Part shown: piece after piece, positions 29,979 to 38,572 of the stretch | How positions within the stretch are numbered: the first letter of the stretch is position 1 | How the letters are laid out: every line of letters begins with the position of its first letter | Origin: Sulfurimicrobium sp031426915 | GTDB taxonomy: Bacteria > Pseudomonadota > Gammaproteobacteria > Burkholderiales > Sulfuricellaceae | Length of the DNA stretch: 64,000 nucleotides | Direction: 5' to 3' | NCBI GenBank assembly: GCA_031426915.1 | Contig: JASJPB010000019.1 | Coordinates: forward strand, 25,200 to 89,199 | Notes under the pieces: generated by a model | Seen by the model: only the letters and a program-made list of their open reading frames with translations | Database searches by the model: none | What the model was told of the DNA's origin: nothing | Made by a program: the position numbers and the translations under genes

Positions 29979-30434
29979 GTGACACGAAAATTTCCTTTGC
30001 AAACGCTCCTCGACCTCGCCCAGAGCCAGACTGATGGCGCGGCGAAAAATTTGCAGCTATTAAAGCTGCGCTGGAATGAAGCCGAGGAAAAGCTGGCACA
30101 GCTTTTCGCATACCGTGACAGCTACCGGGAACGCATGCTGGAATCTGCCGGAGGGGGGACTTCGGCAGTGGCACTAAGGGATTTTCAGCTTTTCATGATC
30201 AAGCTGGATGCCGCGATCAAGTTGCAGCAGGGCGAAGTGGCGCGCTGCCAGTCCAGGTGGGAGGCCGGGCAGCAGGAGTGGTTGCGGCAACGGGGTAAAG
30301 TCAAGGCTTACGACGTGCTGTCGGTACGCCATCGCCGCGCCGAGGAGAAACGGGAAGGGCAAATCGAGCAAAAAGAACAGGATGAATTTGCCAGCAATAA
30401 GCAATCGGAAGGGCGTCGTCCAGGAGACGACTGA
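29979..30434 (+). CDS. fliJ: Flagellar export chaperone FliJ
   Basis: A 151-residue, highly charged, almost wholly helical protein with a predicted coiled coil over most of its length, as in FliJ, the central stalk of the export ATPase. The opening segment FPLQTLLDLAQSQTD matches the family start. The GTG start at 29979 has a ggagg site 11 bases upstream. Its place between fliI and fliK is the standard one. Sequence conservation in this family is low, so position and helix pattern carry most of the call. Confidence 0.9.
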   Translation: MTRKFPLQTLLDLAQSQTDGAAKNLQLLKLRWNEAEEKLAQLFAYRDSYRERMLESAGGGTSAVALRDFQLFMIKLDAAIKLQQGEVARCQSRWEAGQQEWLRQRGKVKAYDVLSVRHRRAEEKREGQIEQKEQDEFASNKQSEGRRPGDD

Positions 30435-30497
30435 GTTGTAGGCATGCATGTTGCTTTGAGTGGATTAACTGAATTTCGTCCACCAAGAGGTAAAGTC

Positions 30498-31652
30498 ATG
30501 CAAAGCTCGGCTGTTGTGGCATCAACGTCCGGAGTGCCCGCCAGCGGCGGACAGACGGCCGGCGTGGCTGGCGATGGGGTCGCGCCCGAAGACGTGGGTT
30601 TTGCCGCTTTGCTTGCGGCCCAGATTAAGGGGGGCGCGAGTGTTCTCCCGATTCCTGCTATAGATGATGTGGCAGTTGAAATTTTGCCGTTGATCGACAG
30701 CAAGCAGCAGGATTTGCCACCTGAAGTCGCCGTGGATCCCCTGCTGGCCGGCATGTTGTTGGCTCCGGTGGTTCCTGCTCCTGTTGAAGCCACGCCACAG
30801 GATGCGGCTTTGCCAGCATCTGCGGAGTCAGATGTTGCAAACGCCGCTATTTTAAGTGGAATGCAACAAATTCCAGTTGAAGCCAAGGGCGAAATTGTCT
30901 CCCGGTTTGCTCCCCAATCTGCCAAGTCTACGGTGGAGGGGACGGAAATTGCGCCGTCGACACGAACCGAGTCTGGTGCTGGCTTGGAACGGGCTGAAAA
31001 GCCGCTTTCAGGGCTGGGACGGGGGGCAGTGGAGGATTTTGCCGTGAGCGGCAAGGTCTTGCCGCTCAATTCGGGTGTGGATGTTAAAAGCAGCGAAACG
31101 CGGATGGTTTCCTCTGTGGCTGAAAATCAGCATCCGCCGGAATCCGTGCTGCCCGCTATTTTGACGGCAAACCATACCGTTCCGGCCACCGAGATCAAAA
31201 CCACCGCCGCAACTGTGCAGCCGCTGGTCGGGAGCGCGGGTTGGGGCGATGCGATGGGGCAGAAGGTGGTTTGGATGGCGAGCCAGCAACAGCAAGTTGC
31301 GGAGTTGCACCTCAATCCGCCGCACCTTGGGCCAATGGAAGTGCGCCTTACCATCAATAACGATCAGGTGACAGCCATTTTCGTTTCCCATCAGCCCGCA
31401 GTGCGGGAGGCGATTGAAGCCGCCATGCCGCGCTTGCGCGAAATGTTTGCCGATAGCGGCATGATGCTGGGGAATGCCATGGTGAGTTCTGATTCCTTGC
31501 CGCAGCAACAGGCTTCGGGACGGGATGATCAGAACTCCGGCTCTTCGCGGCGACTGGATTACCCCGCGGTAGACGGCTCCACACCCGGTTCTGTTGGTGG
31601 TATCTTGCCGTTAAGGGGCGATGGTCGCGGGTTGGTTGACCTGTTTGCCTGA
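30498..31652 (+). CDS. fliK: Flagellar hook-length control protein FliK
   Basis: A 384-residue molecular ruler secreted during hook growth. The N-terminal two-thirds are low complexity, rich in Ala, Val, Pro and Glu, without a clear fold. The conserved C-terminal switch domain (about 265-350) has AELHLNPPHLGPMEVRL and the VREAIEAAMPRLREMF helix. I favour ATG 30498, with an agagg site seven bases upstream, over ATG 30444, which has none. It closes the fliE-fliK group; a 406-base gap follows. Confidence 0.9.
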   Translation: MQSSAVVASTSGVPASGGQTAGVAGDGVAPEDVGFAALLAAQIKGGASVLPIPAIDDVAVEILPLIDSKQQDLPPEVAVDPLLAGMLLAPVVPAPVEATPQDAALPASAESDVANAAILSGMQQIPVEAKGEIVSRFAPQSAKSTVEGTEIAPSTRTESGAGLERAEKPLSGLGRGAVEDFAVSGKVLPLNSGVDVKSSETRMVSSVAENQHPPESVLPAILTANHTVPATEIKTTAATVQPLVGSAGWGDAMGQKVVWMASQQQQVAELHLNPPHLGPMEVRLTINNDQVTAIFVSHQPAVREAIEAAMPRLREMFADSGMMLGNAMVSSDSLPQQQASGRDDQNSGSSRRLDYPAVDGSTPGSVGGILPLRGDGRGLVDLFA

Positions 31653-32058
31653 TGCGCCTTTCTCCCGGTCTGTCGTATCCGGTGAATGCCGTTTTCCCTG
31701 ATGTTGTTTCGAGTGTGGCTTTTTTGCAACACGATTTAACTGCAACGTCATGCCTTTTCCCTCCCTGATTCTTGATTTATTTCGGATTTCTGGCGGACAT
31801 TTTTCGCGCATGTTATTAACCAATTGAATGTTATGCATTTAATTGTTGTGAACGCAATGTTGTGACGCCGACTCGTTGTGGTTTGTCAATGCCGAGTCAA
31901 CTATAGCTTGTGACCGTTCTAATTCCCATAGTTGTTAAAGCACATAAATTATCAACCGAAACCACTTGTTTTTTATATTGTTTCGGTTTATAAGTTTCAC
32001 CAAAGCCGAGAAGTCCCGTTCGTGTTGGGCGGGTATGAATTTATTGCGAGGGTGAGAA
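31653..32058 (+). promoter_or_regulatory. 406-bp gap before fliL with sigma-28-like promoter and dyad
   Basis: The gap is AT-rich compared with its neighbours and has no convincing gene. A sigma-28-like arrangement is present: TAAA at 31936-31939, fifteen bases, then ACCGAAAC at 31955-31962 (five of eight matches to GCCGATAA). That -10 half also forms the left arm of a 9-bp perfect dyad, aaccgaaac (31954-31962) with gtttcggtt (31980-31988). A further small dyad is gactcg (31870-31875) with cgagtc (31893-31898). These probably drive or regulate the fliL operon, but this is inferred by eye. Confidence 0.35.
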
Positions 32059-32562
32059 ATGGCCAAGGACATGGGAAAACCGGCTGCTGAGCCAGTCGAA
32101 GGCGCCCCAAAAAAAGGCAAGGGCAAACTGCTGATCATCATTATCGCCGCGGTAGTACTATTGGCCGGTGGGGGCGGTGCTGCCTGGTATTTCCTTCATG
32201 CCAAGAAGGCTGGCGGTCACGAGGAAGCCAAGCATGCGGAACCTTCCAAACCCCCTGTGTTCGTGAAATTGGAACCTTTTACCGTCAATCTCACTGCGGA
32301 CGGCGAGGATCATTATTTGCAAACCGATATCGAGTTGCGGGTGGCGGAACAGAAAGTCTCCGATAACGTAAAGGCGCACATGCCCGAGATTCGCAATAAC
32401 GTATTGCTGCTTCTGTCGAGCAAGACGGCGAGCGCGCTGGTGTCTGCGGAGGGAAAGCAGAAACTGAGCAGTGAAATAATGGAGCAAATCAACAAGGTTC
32501 TTCACGCCAAGGAAGATGACGGGGTCTCCGGCGTGTTTTTTACTTCATTCGTGATTCAGTGA
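32059..32562 (+). CDS. fliL: Flagellar basal body-associated protein FliL
   Basis: A 167-residue single-pass inner-membrane protein that surrounds the stator and supports torque. A Lys-rich cytoplasmic N-terminus is followed by one membrane helix (about 24-46) and a periplasmic domain with the conserved segment KLEPFTVNL, then the LQTDIELRV strand. Length is typical. A gagggtgag site precedes the ATG. It is the first gene of fliLMNOPQR. Confidence 0.95.
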   Translation: MAKDMGKPAAEPVEGAPKKGKGKLLIIIIAAVVLLAGGGGAAWYFLHAKKAGGHEEAKHAEPSKPPVFVKLEPFTVNLTADGEDHYLQTDIELRVAEQKVSDNVKAHMPEIRNNVLLLLSSKTASALVSAEGKQKLSSEIMEQINKVLHAKEDDGVSGVFFTSFVIQ

Positions 32563-32594
32563 GGGAGCGGACCCAGTAGCGGAACGTCGGGAAA

Positions 32595-33596
32595 ATGGCT
32601 GACGATATTCTTTCACAAGATGAGGTGGACGCCCTTCTCAAGGGTGTGACGGGCGAATCTGATGAGGAGGCGCAGGATGAGAACGTCACCGGCGTACGTC
32701 CATATAATCTGGCCACTCAGGAGCGGATTGTGCGCGGGCGCATGCCCGGGCTGGAGATTATCAACGAACGTTTCGCCCGATTGTTCCGTATTGGGCTTTT
32801 CAATTTTGTGCGGCGCAGCGCGGAGATCTCGGTCGGCCCGGTGCGGGTAATGAAATACAGCGAATTCATCCGCAATCTGGTGGTGCCCACCAATCTCAAC
32901 CTGGTCCACCTTAATCCCCTGCGCGGAACGGCATTGTTTATTTTTGACCCCAATCTGGTGTTCCTGGTGGTGGATAACCTGTTCGGAGGCGATGGACGTT
33001 TCCATATGCGCGTGGAAGGACGAGATTTCACGGCTACCGAGCAGCGCATTATCCAGAACATGCTGAACGTGGTGTTCGAAGAGATGAAAAAATGCTGGGA
33101 GCCCGTGTTCCCGGTGGATTTCGAGTATATACGTTCGGAAATGAACACTCAGTTCGCCAACATCGCGACACCCAGCGAAGTGGTCGTAGTGACCACTTTC
33201 AATATCGAACTCGGTTCGGGAGGCGGCGACTTTCACGTGTGTTTGCCCTATGCTATGATTGAGCCGATCCGGGATATGCTATATAGCAGCATGCAGGGCG
33301 AGCGCATGGAAGTCGATGAGCGCTGGGCAAAAATGCTGACGAAACAGATACAGGCGGCGGAGGTTAATCTGATTGCGACTTTGGGTGAGGCGCCGGTCAA
33401 TCTTGGTCAGATCCTCAATATGCAAGTGGGGGATGTGATTTCCCTCGATATACCCGAGGCCATCGTGGCGGAAGTGGATGGCTTACCCGTGCTTGAATGC
33501 AAATATGGTGTCCTGAACGGCCAGTACGCGCTGAAAGTAAACAAGATACTGACCATGCCGGAACAGGAATCTTCACCGGAGCTCCGCAATGGCTGA
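32595..33596 (+). CDS. fliM: Flagellar motor switch protein FliM
   Basis: A 333-residue C-ring protein. The N-terminal peptide ILSQDEVDALLKG is the CheY-P binding motif. The middle domain (about 40-230) is the CheC-like FliG-binding region with NERFARLFR, and the C-terminal domain (about 245-320) is the SpoA-like part that pairs with FliN. It overlaps fliN by eight bases. It is the direct target of the CheY encoded at 17648-18040. Confidence 0.97.
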   Translation: MADDILSQDEVDALLKGVTGESDEEAQDENVTGVRPYNLATQERIVRGRMPGLEIINERFARLFRIGLFNFVRRSAEISVGPVRVMKYSEFIRNLVVPTNLNLVHLNPLRGTALFIFDPNLVFLVVDNLFGGDGRFHMRVEGRDFTATEQRIIQNMLNVVFEEMKKCWEPVFPVDFEYIRSEMNTQFANIATPSEVVVVTTFNIELGSGGGDFHVCLPYAMIEPIRDMLYSSMQGERMEVDERWAKMLTKQIQAAEVNLIATLGEAPVNLGQILNMQVGDVISLDIPEAIVAEVDGLPVLECKYGVLNGQYALKVNKILTMPEQESSPELRNG

Positions 33597-34053
33597 AGAA
33601 GATCAAGTTAGCGCAGACGATTGGGCCGCCGCCATGTCCGAGCAAGCCGAAACGCCGGCTGCTTCGGCCGAGGACGATTGGGCTGCAGCGATGGCGGAAC
33701 AGAATACCGTATCCCCGCCCGCACAACCTCAGGTAACGACCGCTCCCGTATTCGAGCAGTTCTCCGCTACCGGCACTCAGACCGGCATGGTCAATAACCT
33801 GGAAATGATCCTCGATATCCCGGTTAATCTGACGGTTGAACTCGGGCGCACCAAGATCGCCATCCGCAGTCTGCTCCAACTGGCTCAAGGTTCTGTAGTG
33901 GAGTTGGATGGCCTGGCCGGTGAGCCGATGAATGTGCTGGTCAACGGTTGTCTCATCGCCCAGGGTGAAGTGGTGGTGGTCAACGACAAGTTCGGTATCC
34001 GCCTCACTGACATCATTTCCCCTTCAGAACGCATCCGCAAACTCAACCGATGA
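33589..34053 (+). CDS. fliN: Flagellar motor switch protein FliN
   Basis: A 154-residue C-ring protein. The C-terminal SpoA domain (about 72-150) is typical, with VNLTVELGRTKIAIRSLL and VVVNDKFGIRLTDI. The N-terminal 45 residues contain a duplicated motif, DDWAAAMSEQ at 10-19 and DDWAAAMAEQ at 29-38, joined by an Ala/Pro linker; the acidic tail probably contacts the export or switch complex. It starts inside the end of fliM and overlaps fliO by four bases. Confidence 0.96.
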   Translation: MAEEDQVSADDWAAAMSEQAETPAASAEDDWAAAMAEQNTVSPPAQPQVTTAPVFEQFSATGTQTGMVNNLEMILDIPVNLTVELGRTKIAIRSLLQLAQGSVVELDGLAGEPMNVLVNGCLIAQGEVVVVNDKFGIRLTDIISPSERIRKLNR

Positions 34054-34541
34054 ACGCTGTCCACGGCCATGTTACCCGAGGACTGGTGCGTGTCTCCGCT
34101 ATCATATGCATGGCTGCGGCGCTTGTCCTAATTATGGCCACTTCGGCCGTCGCTGCACCGGCTACTACGCCACCTCTCCCTGCTTCCCCTGTTTCTTTCG
34201 GAGGTGTGTTGCAGGTGCTGTTCGGACTCGCCGTTGTTTTGGGAACGGTGGCGGCTGCTGCCTGGCTATTGAAACGTCTGGCTCCAGGCCAGGTTTCCGC
34301 CGGCGGCGCCATCAAACTGATTGGGGGAATTGCGGTTGGCCCCAAGGAGCGTGTTGTCGTGGTGGAAGTGGGAGATACTTGGCTGGTTGTTGGCGTTGCT
34401 CCGGGCCAGGTAAGCGCGCTGCACAACATGCCAAAACTCGCCTCGCTGCCCGAGGCGGGCCATGCGGGGTTGGGCGAACAGCGCTTTGCAGTCTGGCTCA
34501 GGGATGTCATGAACCGGCGCAGCGCAGACGCAGGGAAATAG
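34050..34541 (+). CDS. fliO: Flagellar biosynthesis protein FliO
   Basis: A 163-residue membrane protein that helps assemble the FliP ring. A hydrophobic N-terminal segment (about 12-32) looks like a signal peptide or first helix. A second membrane helix lies near 50-72 (VLQVLFGLAVVLGTVAAAAWLLKRL), and the cytoplasmic part has the family motif GGIAVGPKERVVVVEVGDTWL. FliO is weakly conserved, but this motif and the position between fliN and fliP make the call firm. It overlaps fliN by four bases. Confidence 0.92.
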   Translation: MNAVHGHVTRGLVRVSAIICMAAALVLIMATSAVAAPATTPPLPASPVSFGGVLQVLFGLAVVLGTVAAAAWLLKRLAPGQVSAGGAIKLIGGIAVGPKERVVVVEVGDTWLVVGVAPGQVSALHNMPKLASLPEAGHAGLGEQRFAVWLRDVMNRRSADAGK

Positions 34542-34544
34542 CGC

Positions 34545-35309
34545 ATGAACGGCCGATATTTTCATAAGCTGCTGCTCGGTGTTGCATGGCTGATCGCGCT
34601 GATATTGCCGCATGCTGCGTTTGCAGCCGATGCGGGTTTCCCGGCCATTACCAGCACACCCTCTGCCGGTGGCGGTCAGACCTACACACTCAGTATTCAG
34701 ACGCTGCTGTTCCTCACTGCGCTGACCTTCCTGCCTGCGATGCTGCTCATGATGACGGCATTTACCCGTATCATCATCGTTCTCTCCTTGTTGCGCCAGG
34801 CGCTTGGCACCATGCAGTCGCCGCCGAATCAGGTAGTGGTGGGGATGTCACTGTTCCTGACTTTTTTCGTCATGTCGCCGGTGTTCGAAAAAATCTACAC
34901 CGAAGCCTATCAGCCCTATGTGGAAAAAAGAATGGATCTCACGGCCGCGCTGGAGAAAGGGGTCGGGCCGCTTAAAACATTCATGCTGCGCCAGACTCGG
35001 CAGGAGGATCTGGCGCTGTTCGTCAAGCTTTCCAATAGCCAGCCGCTGGTCGGGCCTGAAGCCGTGCCGTTGAAAATACTGGTTCCCGCCTATGTCACCA
35101 GCGAGCTTAAAACCGCATTCCAGATCGGTTTTCTGGTATTCATACCCTTTCTCATCATCGATATGGTGGTCGCCAGCGTACTGATGTCGATGGGTATGAT
35201 GATGCTCTCGCCGGTGATGATTTCCCTGCCCTTCAAACTGATGTTGTTCGTTCTGGTGGACGGGTGGAATCTGCTGCTCGGTTCTCTGGTTCAGAGTTTC
35301 TACACATGA
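34545..35309 (+). CDS. fliP: Flagellar export gate protein FliP
   Basis: A 254-residue core component of the export gate. It has a cleavable signal peptide (about 1-28, ending AFAAD) and four membrane helices. The family motifs LLMMTAFTRIIIVLSLLRQALGT and SMGMMMLSPVMISLPFKLMLFVL, shortened here in length, are both recognisable. The size matches the family. It starts three bases after fliO and overlaps fliQ as ATGA. Confidence 0.97.
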   Translation: MNGRYFHKLLLGVAWLIALILPHAAFAADAGFPAITSTPSAGGGQTYTLSIQTLLFLTALTFLPAMLLMMTAFTRIIIVLSLLRQALGTMQSPPNQVVVGMSLFLTFFVMSPVFEKIYTEAYQPYVEKRMDLTAALEKGVGPLKTFMLRQTRQEDLALFVKLSNSQPLVGPEAVPLKILVPAYVTSELKTAFQIGFLVFIPFLIIDMVVASVLMSMGMMMLSPVMISLPFKLMLFVLVDGWNLLLGSLVQSFYT

Positions 35310-35575
35310 CGCCGGAAACCGTAATGACTGTCGGACGGCAAGCACTGGAGCTGACCATTCTGGTTTCGGCGCCGATGCTGCTGGCGGCGCTGGTGACCGG
35401 CTTGCTGGTCAGTATTTTTCAGGCGGCAACCCAGATCAATGAAATGACTTTGTCTTTCATTCCCAAGCTGCTGGTGATGTTTTTGATGATGATCCTGGCC
35501 GGTCCGTGGATGATTACCATGCTGGTGGATTATATGCGACAGCTCTTTTCCAGCATCCCCGGCCTCATCGGGTAA
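35306..35575 (+). CDS. fliQ: Flagellar export gate protein FliQ
   Basis: An 89-residue protein with two membrane helices (about 15-40 and 50-75) that wraps around FliP/FliR in the export gate. The segment LVSIFQAATQINEMTLSF is diagnostic. I use ATG 35306, which overlaps the fliP stop; a longer frame from 35264 reads into fliP. Confidence 0.96.
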   Translation: MTPETVMTVGRQALELTILVSAPMLLAALVTGLLVSIFQAATQINEMTLSFIPKLLVMFLMMILAGPWMITMLVDYMRQLFSSIPGLIG

Positions 35576-35598
35576 TTCGCAGTTTCAGGCATGAGGAC

Positions 35599-36393
35599 AT
35601 GCTAACCTTTACCTCGGCACAACTCACCGCCTGGCTGGTGGCCTTTATCTGGCCGCTGGTTCGCATTGGCGCCCTGATCGCCAGTTCGCCCATATTGGGC
35701 AACCCCACCTTTCCCCGCCCCGCAAAAATTGGCCTGGCCGTGGCGCTCACCCTGGTGGTGGCGCCGGGGCTGGGCCCCATGCCGCAAGTGGATCCCGGTT
35801 CCGCAGCAGGCTTGCTGGTCCTGGCACAGCAGGTGGTGATCGGAGTGGCAATGGGTCTGACGATGCGCATCGTTTTTGTCGCGGTGGAAATGGCCGGTAA
35901 CCTGATCGGCTTGCAAATGGGCCTGGGCTTTGCCACTTTCTTCGATCCGGTCAATGCGACCCAGGTGCCTGTGGTGGCCCAGTTTCTCGGTTTGCTTTTT
36001 ACACTGGTGTTTTTGTCGCTGAACGGCCATTTGATGATGATTGAAGTACTGGCGGATAGCTTCCAGTTATTTCCCATTTCTGCCCAGCCTGCATCTGCGC
36101 AGGGGTGGAAGATGGTGGCCGAGTGGGGGGCGGAGATTTTTCGCGCCGGTCTGCTGCTGGCGCTGCCCATGATCGCCACGCTCCTGATCGCCAACCTGTC
36201 GATAGGCATCATGACACGTGCCGCGCCGCAACTGAACATTTTTGCCGTGGGTTTCCCCATCACGCTGGCAGCCGGATTCATGGTGTTATTCGTAACGCTT
36301 CCCTATATGGCGCCCTTGTTTGAACGACTGATGCATGATGGTTTACAGATGATGCTGCAAGTTGCCCGCACAGCCCGGCCCGGCGTTCCTTAA
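35599..36393 (+). CDS. fliR: Flagellar export gate protein FliR
   Basis: A 264-residue export gate subunit with about six membrane helices. Recognisable blocks are PLVRIGALIASSPILGN near the start, the EMAGNLIGLQMGLGFA region and the C-terminal LAAGFMVLFVTLPYMAPLFE. ATG 35599 has a gaggac site; the longer in-frame reading overlaps fliQ. It is the last flagellar gene in the window. The flhB and flhA genes that follow fliR in many bacteria are not here. Confidence 0.96.
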   Translation: MLTFTSAQLTAWLVAFIWPLVRIGALIASSPILGNPTFPRPAKIGLAVALTLVVAPGLGPMPQVDPGSAAGLLVLAQQVVIGVAMGLTMRIVFVAVEMAGNLIGLQMGLGFATFFDPVNATQVPVVAQFLGLLFTLVFLSLNGHLMMIEVLADSFQLFPISAQPASAQGWKMVAEWGAEIFRAGLLLALPMIATLLIANLSIGIMTRAAPQLNIFAVGFPITLAAGFMVLFVTLPYMAPLFERLMHDGLQMMLQVARTARPGVP

Positions 36394-36450
36394 GCTTTTT
36401 GTGTCAATGCCGTAATAGCTATCAGGGATGAATGAAACAGGAGGTGTGCC

Positions 36451-36681
36451 ATGATCAATATACTGGACCTGTGTTCCGGCAAGTGGGAACGGGAAGAAAT
36501 GGGTGGCGACTACGAATGGGAAGTCGTGTGTACGGGTTGGAACCCGAAGTTGCAGCAGAGAAGGGCGGAACAGCATCTTCCGTTGGCACAACAACTGGCC
36601 GGGCAGGCCTCAGCCACGATGCCGGCAGATATTCTGGACCTTGATCTGGACCAATACCTGAGCAGGATGCAGCGCCACTAG
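36451..36681 (+). CDS. Uncharacterised 76-aa protein upstream of ribonucleotide reductase
   Basis: I do not recognise this family. It is a small acidic and Trp-rich protein (WEREEMGGDYEWEVVCTGW near 12-30) with one cysteine near each end of the N-terminal half and a Leu/Asp-rich C-terminal segment (DILDLDLDQYLSRM). There is no signal peptide or membrane helix. The ATG has a strong aggagg site. Its stop codon shares one base with the GTG start of the reductase gene, so the two are translated together, and it may be a partner or regulator of that enzyme. It appears to be a real gene because of the ribosome site and the tight coupling. Confidence 0.75.
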   Translation: MINILDLCSGKWEREEMGGDYEWEVVCTGWNPKLQQRRAEQHLPLAQQLAGQASATMPADILDLDLDQYLSRMQRH

Positions 36682-38507
36682 TGGCTGAATATTTGGTTCA
36701 ACCCCTTTCGAAGTGGATCTGGGAAGAAAAATACCGTTACCGGATTGGTGCTGTCGCCCAGGACGCCACCATCGAGGATAGCTGGCTGCGCGTGGCAAAG
36801 GCCTTGGCGGGGCAGGAAAGACCTGATAGCGCAGGGTATTGGGCTGAGCAGTTTTATACCCTGCTGCAAGATTTCAAATTTCTCCCCGGGGGGCGCATTC
36901 AGGCGGGGGCTGGCACCTCGCGTCGGGTTACCCTTTTCAACTGTTTCGTGATGGGAGGAGTCGAGGATTCCATCGCCGGTATTTTCGACGCCCTCAAGGA
37001 AAGCGCGCTCACCATGCAGCAAGGCGGCGGCATCGGCCTGGATTTTTCCACCCTGCGACCGCAAGGCATGGCGGCACGGCGCGTGGGTATCGCGGCGAGC
37101 GGGCCACTTTCCTTCATGCACATCTGGGACAGCATGTGCGCCACCCTCTTTTCCACCGGTGCGCGGCGGGGTGCCATGATGGCGACCCTGCGTTGCGACC
37201 ATCCGGATATCGAGGCGTTTATCGAAGCCAAGCGCGACCCCCAATCGCTACGTCACTTCAATCTATCGGTGCTGGTGAGCGATGCATTCATGGAGGCGGT
37301 GAACAAGGGCGCGGAGTGGGCGTTGATTTTCCCCCTTGCCGCCGACCAGACGGCGCAGGCGGAAGATGTCCAACGCAACTGGTCAGGCATGGAAGGGGCG
37401 CAACCCTGTCGTGTCATCAAAACGGTAAATGCGCGCGCTTTGTGGAACAAACTCATGCGTGCCGCCTACGACTGCGCCGAACCCGGTGTGATATTTATTG
37501 ACCGGGTCAATCGCCTTAACAATCTCTGGTACCGTGAACGCATCAGCGCCACCAATCCCTGCGGCGAAATTCCTCTGCCTGCCTATGGCGCCTGTAATCT
37601 GGGTTCGCTCAACCTGGTCCGTTTCGTACGGGCGCCATTTTCAACTGATGCCGCGCTTGATATGGAGGGTATCTCCAGCGCAGCAGCCATTGCCACGCGC
37701 ATGCTGGACAACGTTTACGATGTATCCCATTTCCCGCTGGAAAAGCAAAGCGAGGTTGCTCGCGCCACGCGCCGGATCGGGCTGGGGGTTACCGGCCTGG
37801 CCGATGCCTTGATCATGCTCGGCATACCCTATGGCAGCCCTGCGTCCTTTGTCCTTTCCGGGCAGGTGATGGCACGAATATCCCATGCCGCTTACAGAGC
37901 CTCGATCGAATTGGCGCGCGAGAGAGGCGCTTTCCCTGAATTTGAAGTGGAAAAATACTTGCAGGGCGAATTCGTGAACAGCCTGCCCAGCGATATTCAA
38001 CAAGGCATCCGCCGTTTCGGCATCCGCAACAGCCATCTCACGGCCATTGCCCCTGCCGGGACGATCAGCCTGCTGGCCGGGAATATTTCCAGCGGTCTGG
38101 AGCCGGTATACGCCTGGCATTACCGGCGCACCGTGCGGGCCGCGGATGGAAGCCGCAGCGTTTTCGAAATGGAGGATTATGCTTATTCCCGCTTCCGTGC
38201 TTTGTATGGGGAACATGCTCCGCTACCGCCCGCCTTCGTCAACGCAGCCGATATCCCTCCCGCGAGCCACCTGGGCATGCAGGCGGCGCTGCAGGCCCAT
38301 GTGGATAATGCGATTTCAAAGACTATCAATATCCCGGAAAACCTGGCTTTTGAAGCTTTCGGCGAATTGTATCAACTGGCCTACCAGCGTGGCTTGAAGG
38401 GCTGTACCGTATTTCGCCCCAATCCGGTCACGGGGCAGGTGCTTGATGCAGGTGAAAACGAGGTTTTGCAAAGCCGGTGTTGCTCGATTGAGCGCGAGAC
38501 AGACTAA
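36681..38507 (+). CDS. nrdJ: Adenosylcobalamin-dependent (class II) ribonucleotide reductase
   Basis: A 608-residue reductase catalytic chain that makes deoxyribonucleotides. The key residues are visible: Cys294 in NPCGE is the expected thiyl radical site, with Asn292 and Glu296; Cys88 (LFNCFV) and Cys305 (YGACNLGSLNL) form the reducible pair. There is no long ATP-cone at the N-terminus and no small-subunit gene beside it, which points to the compact B12-dependent type. The C-terminus has an adjacent Cys600-Cys601 pair where relatives usually have a spaced Cys pair for re-reduction. The GTG start overlaps the preceding gene by one base. Class assignment is inferred from domain layout. Confidence 0.88.
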   Translation: MAEYLVQPLSKWIWEEKYRYRIGAVAQDATIEDSWLRVAKALAGQERPDSAGYWAEQFYTLLQDFKFLPGGRIQAGAGTSRRVTLFNCFVMGGVEDSIAGIFDALKESALTMQQGGGIGLDFSTLRPQGMAARRVGIAASGPLSFMHIWDSMCATLFSTGARRGAMMATLRCDHPDIEAFIEAKRDPQSLRHFNLSVLVSDAFMEAVNKGAEWALIFPLAADQTAQAEDVQRNWSGMEGAQPCRVIKTVNARALWNKLMRAAYDCAEPGVIFIDRVNRLNNLWYRERISATNPCGEIPLPAYGACNLGSLNLVRFVRAPFSTDAALDMEGISSAAAIATRMLDNVYDVSHFPLEKQSEVARATRRIGLGVTGLADALIMLGIPYGSPASFVLSGQVMARISHAAYRASIELARERGAFPEFEVEKYLQGEFVNSLPSDIQQGIRRFGIRNSHLTAIAPAGTISLLAGNISSGLEPVYAWHYRRTVRAADGSRSVFEMEDYAYSRFRALYGEHAPLPPAFVNAADIPPASHLGMQAALQAHVDNAISKTINIPENLAFEAFGELYQLAYQRGLKGCTVFRPNPVTGQVLDAGENEVLQSRCCSIERETD

Positions 38508-38572
38508 TTTGGCGCTGTTTCGTATCCCCTGATAATCGGTTAAACTGATTCTTTTTTGCGGGAATAGGTTTC

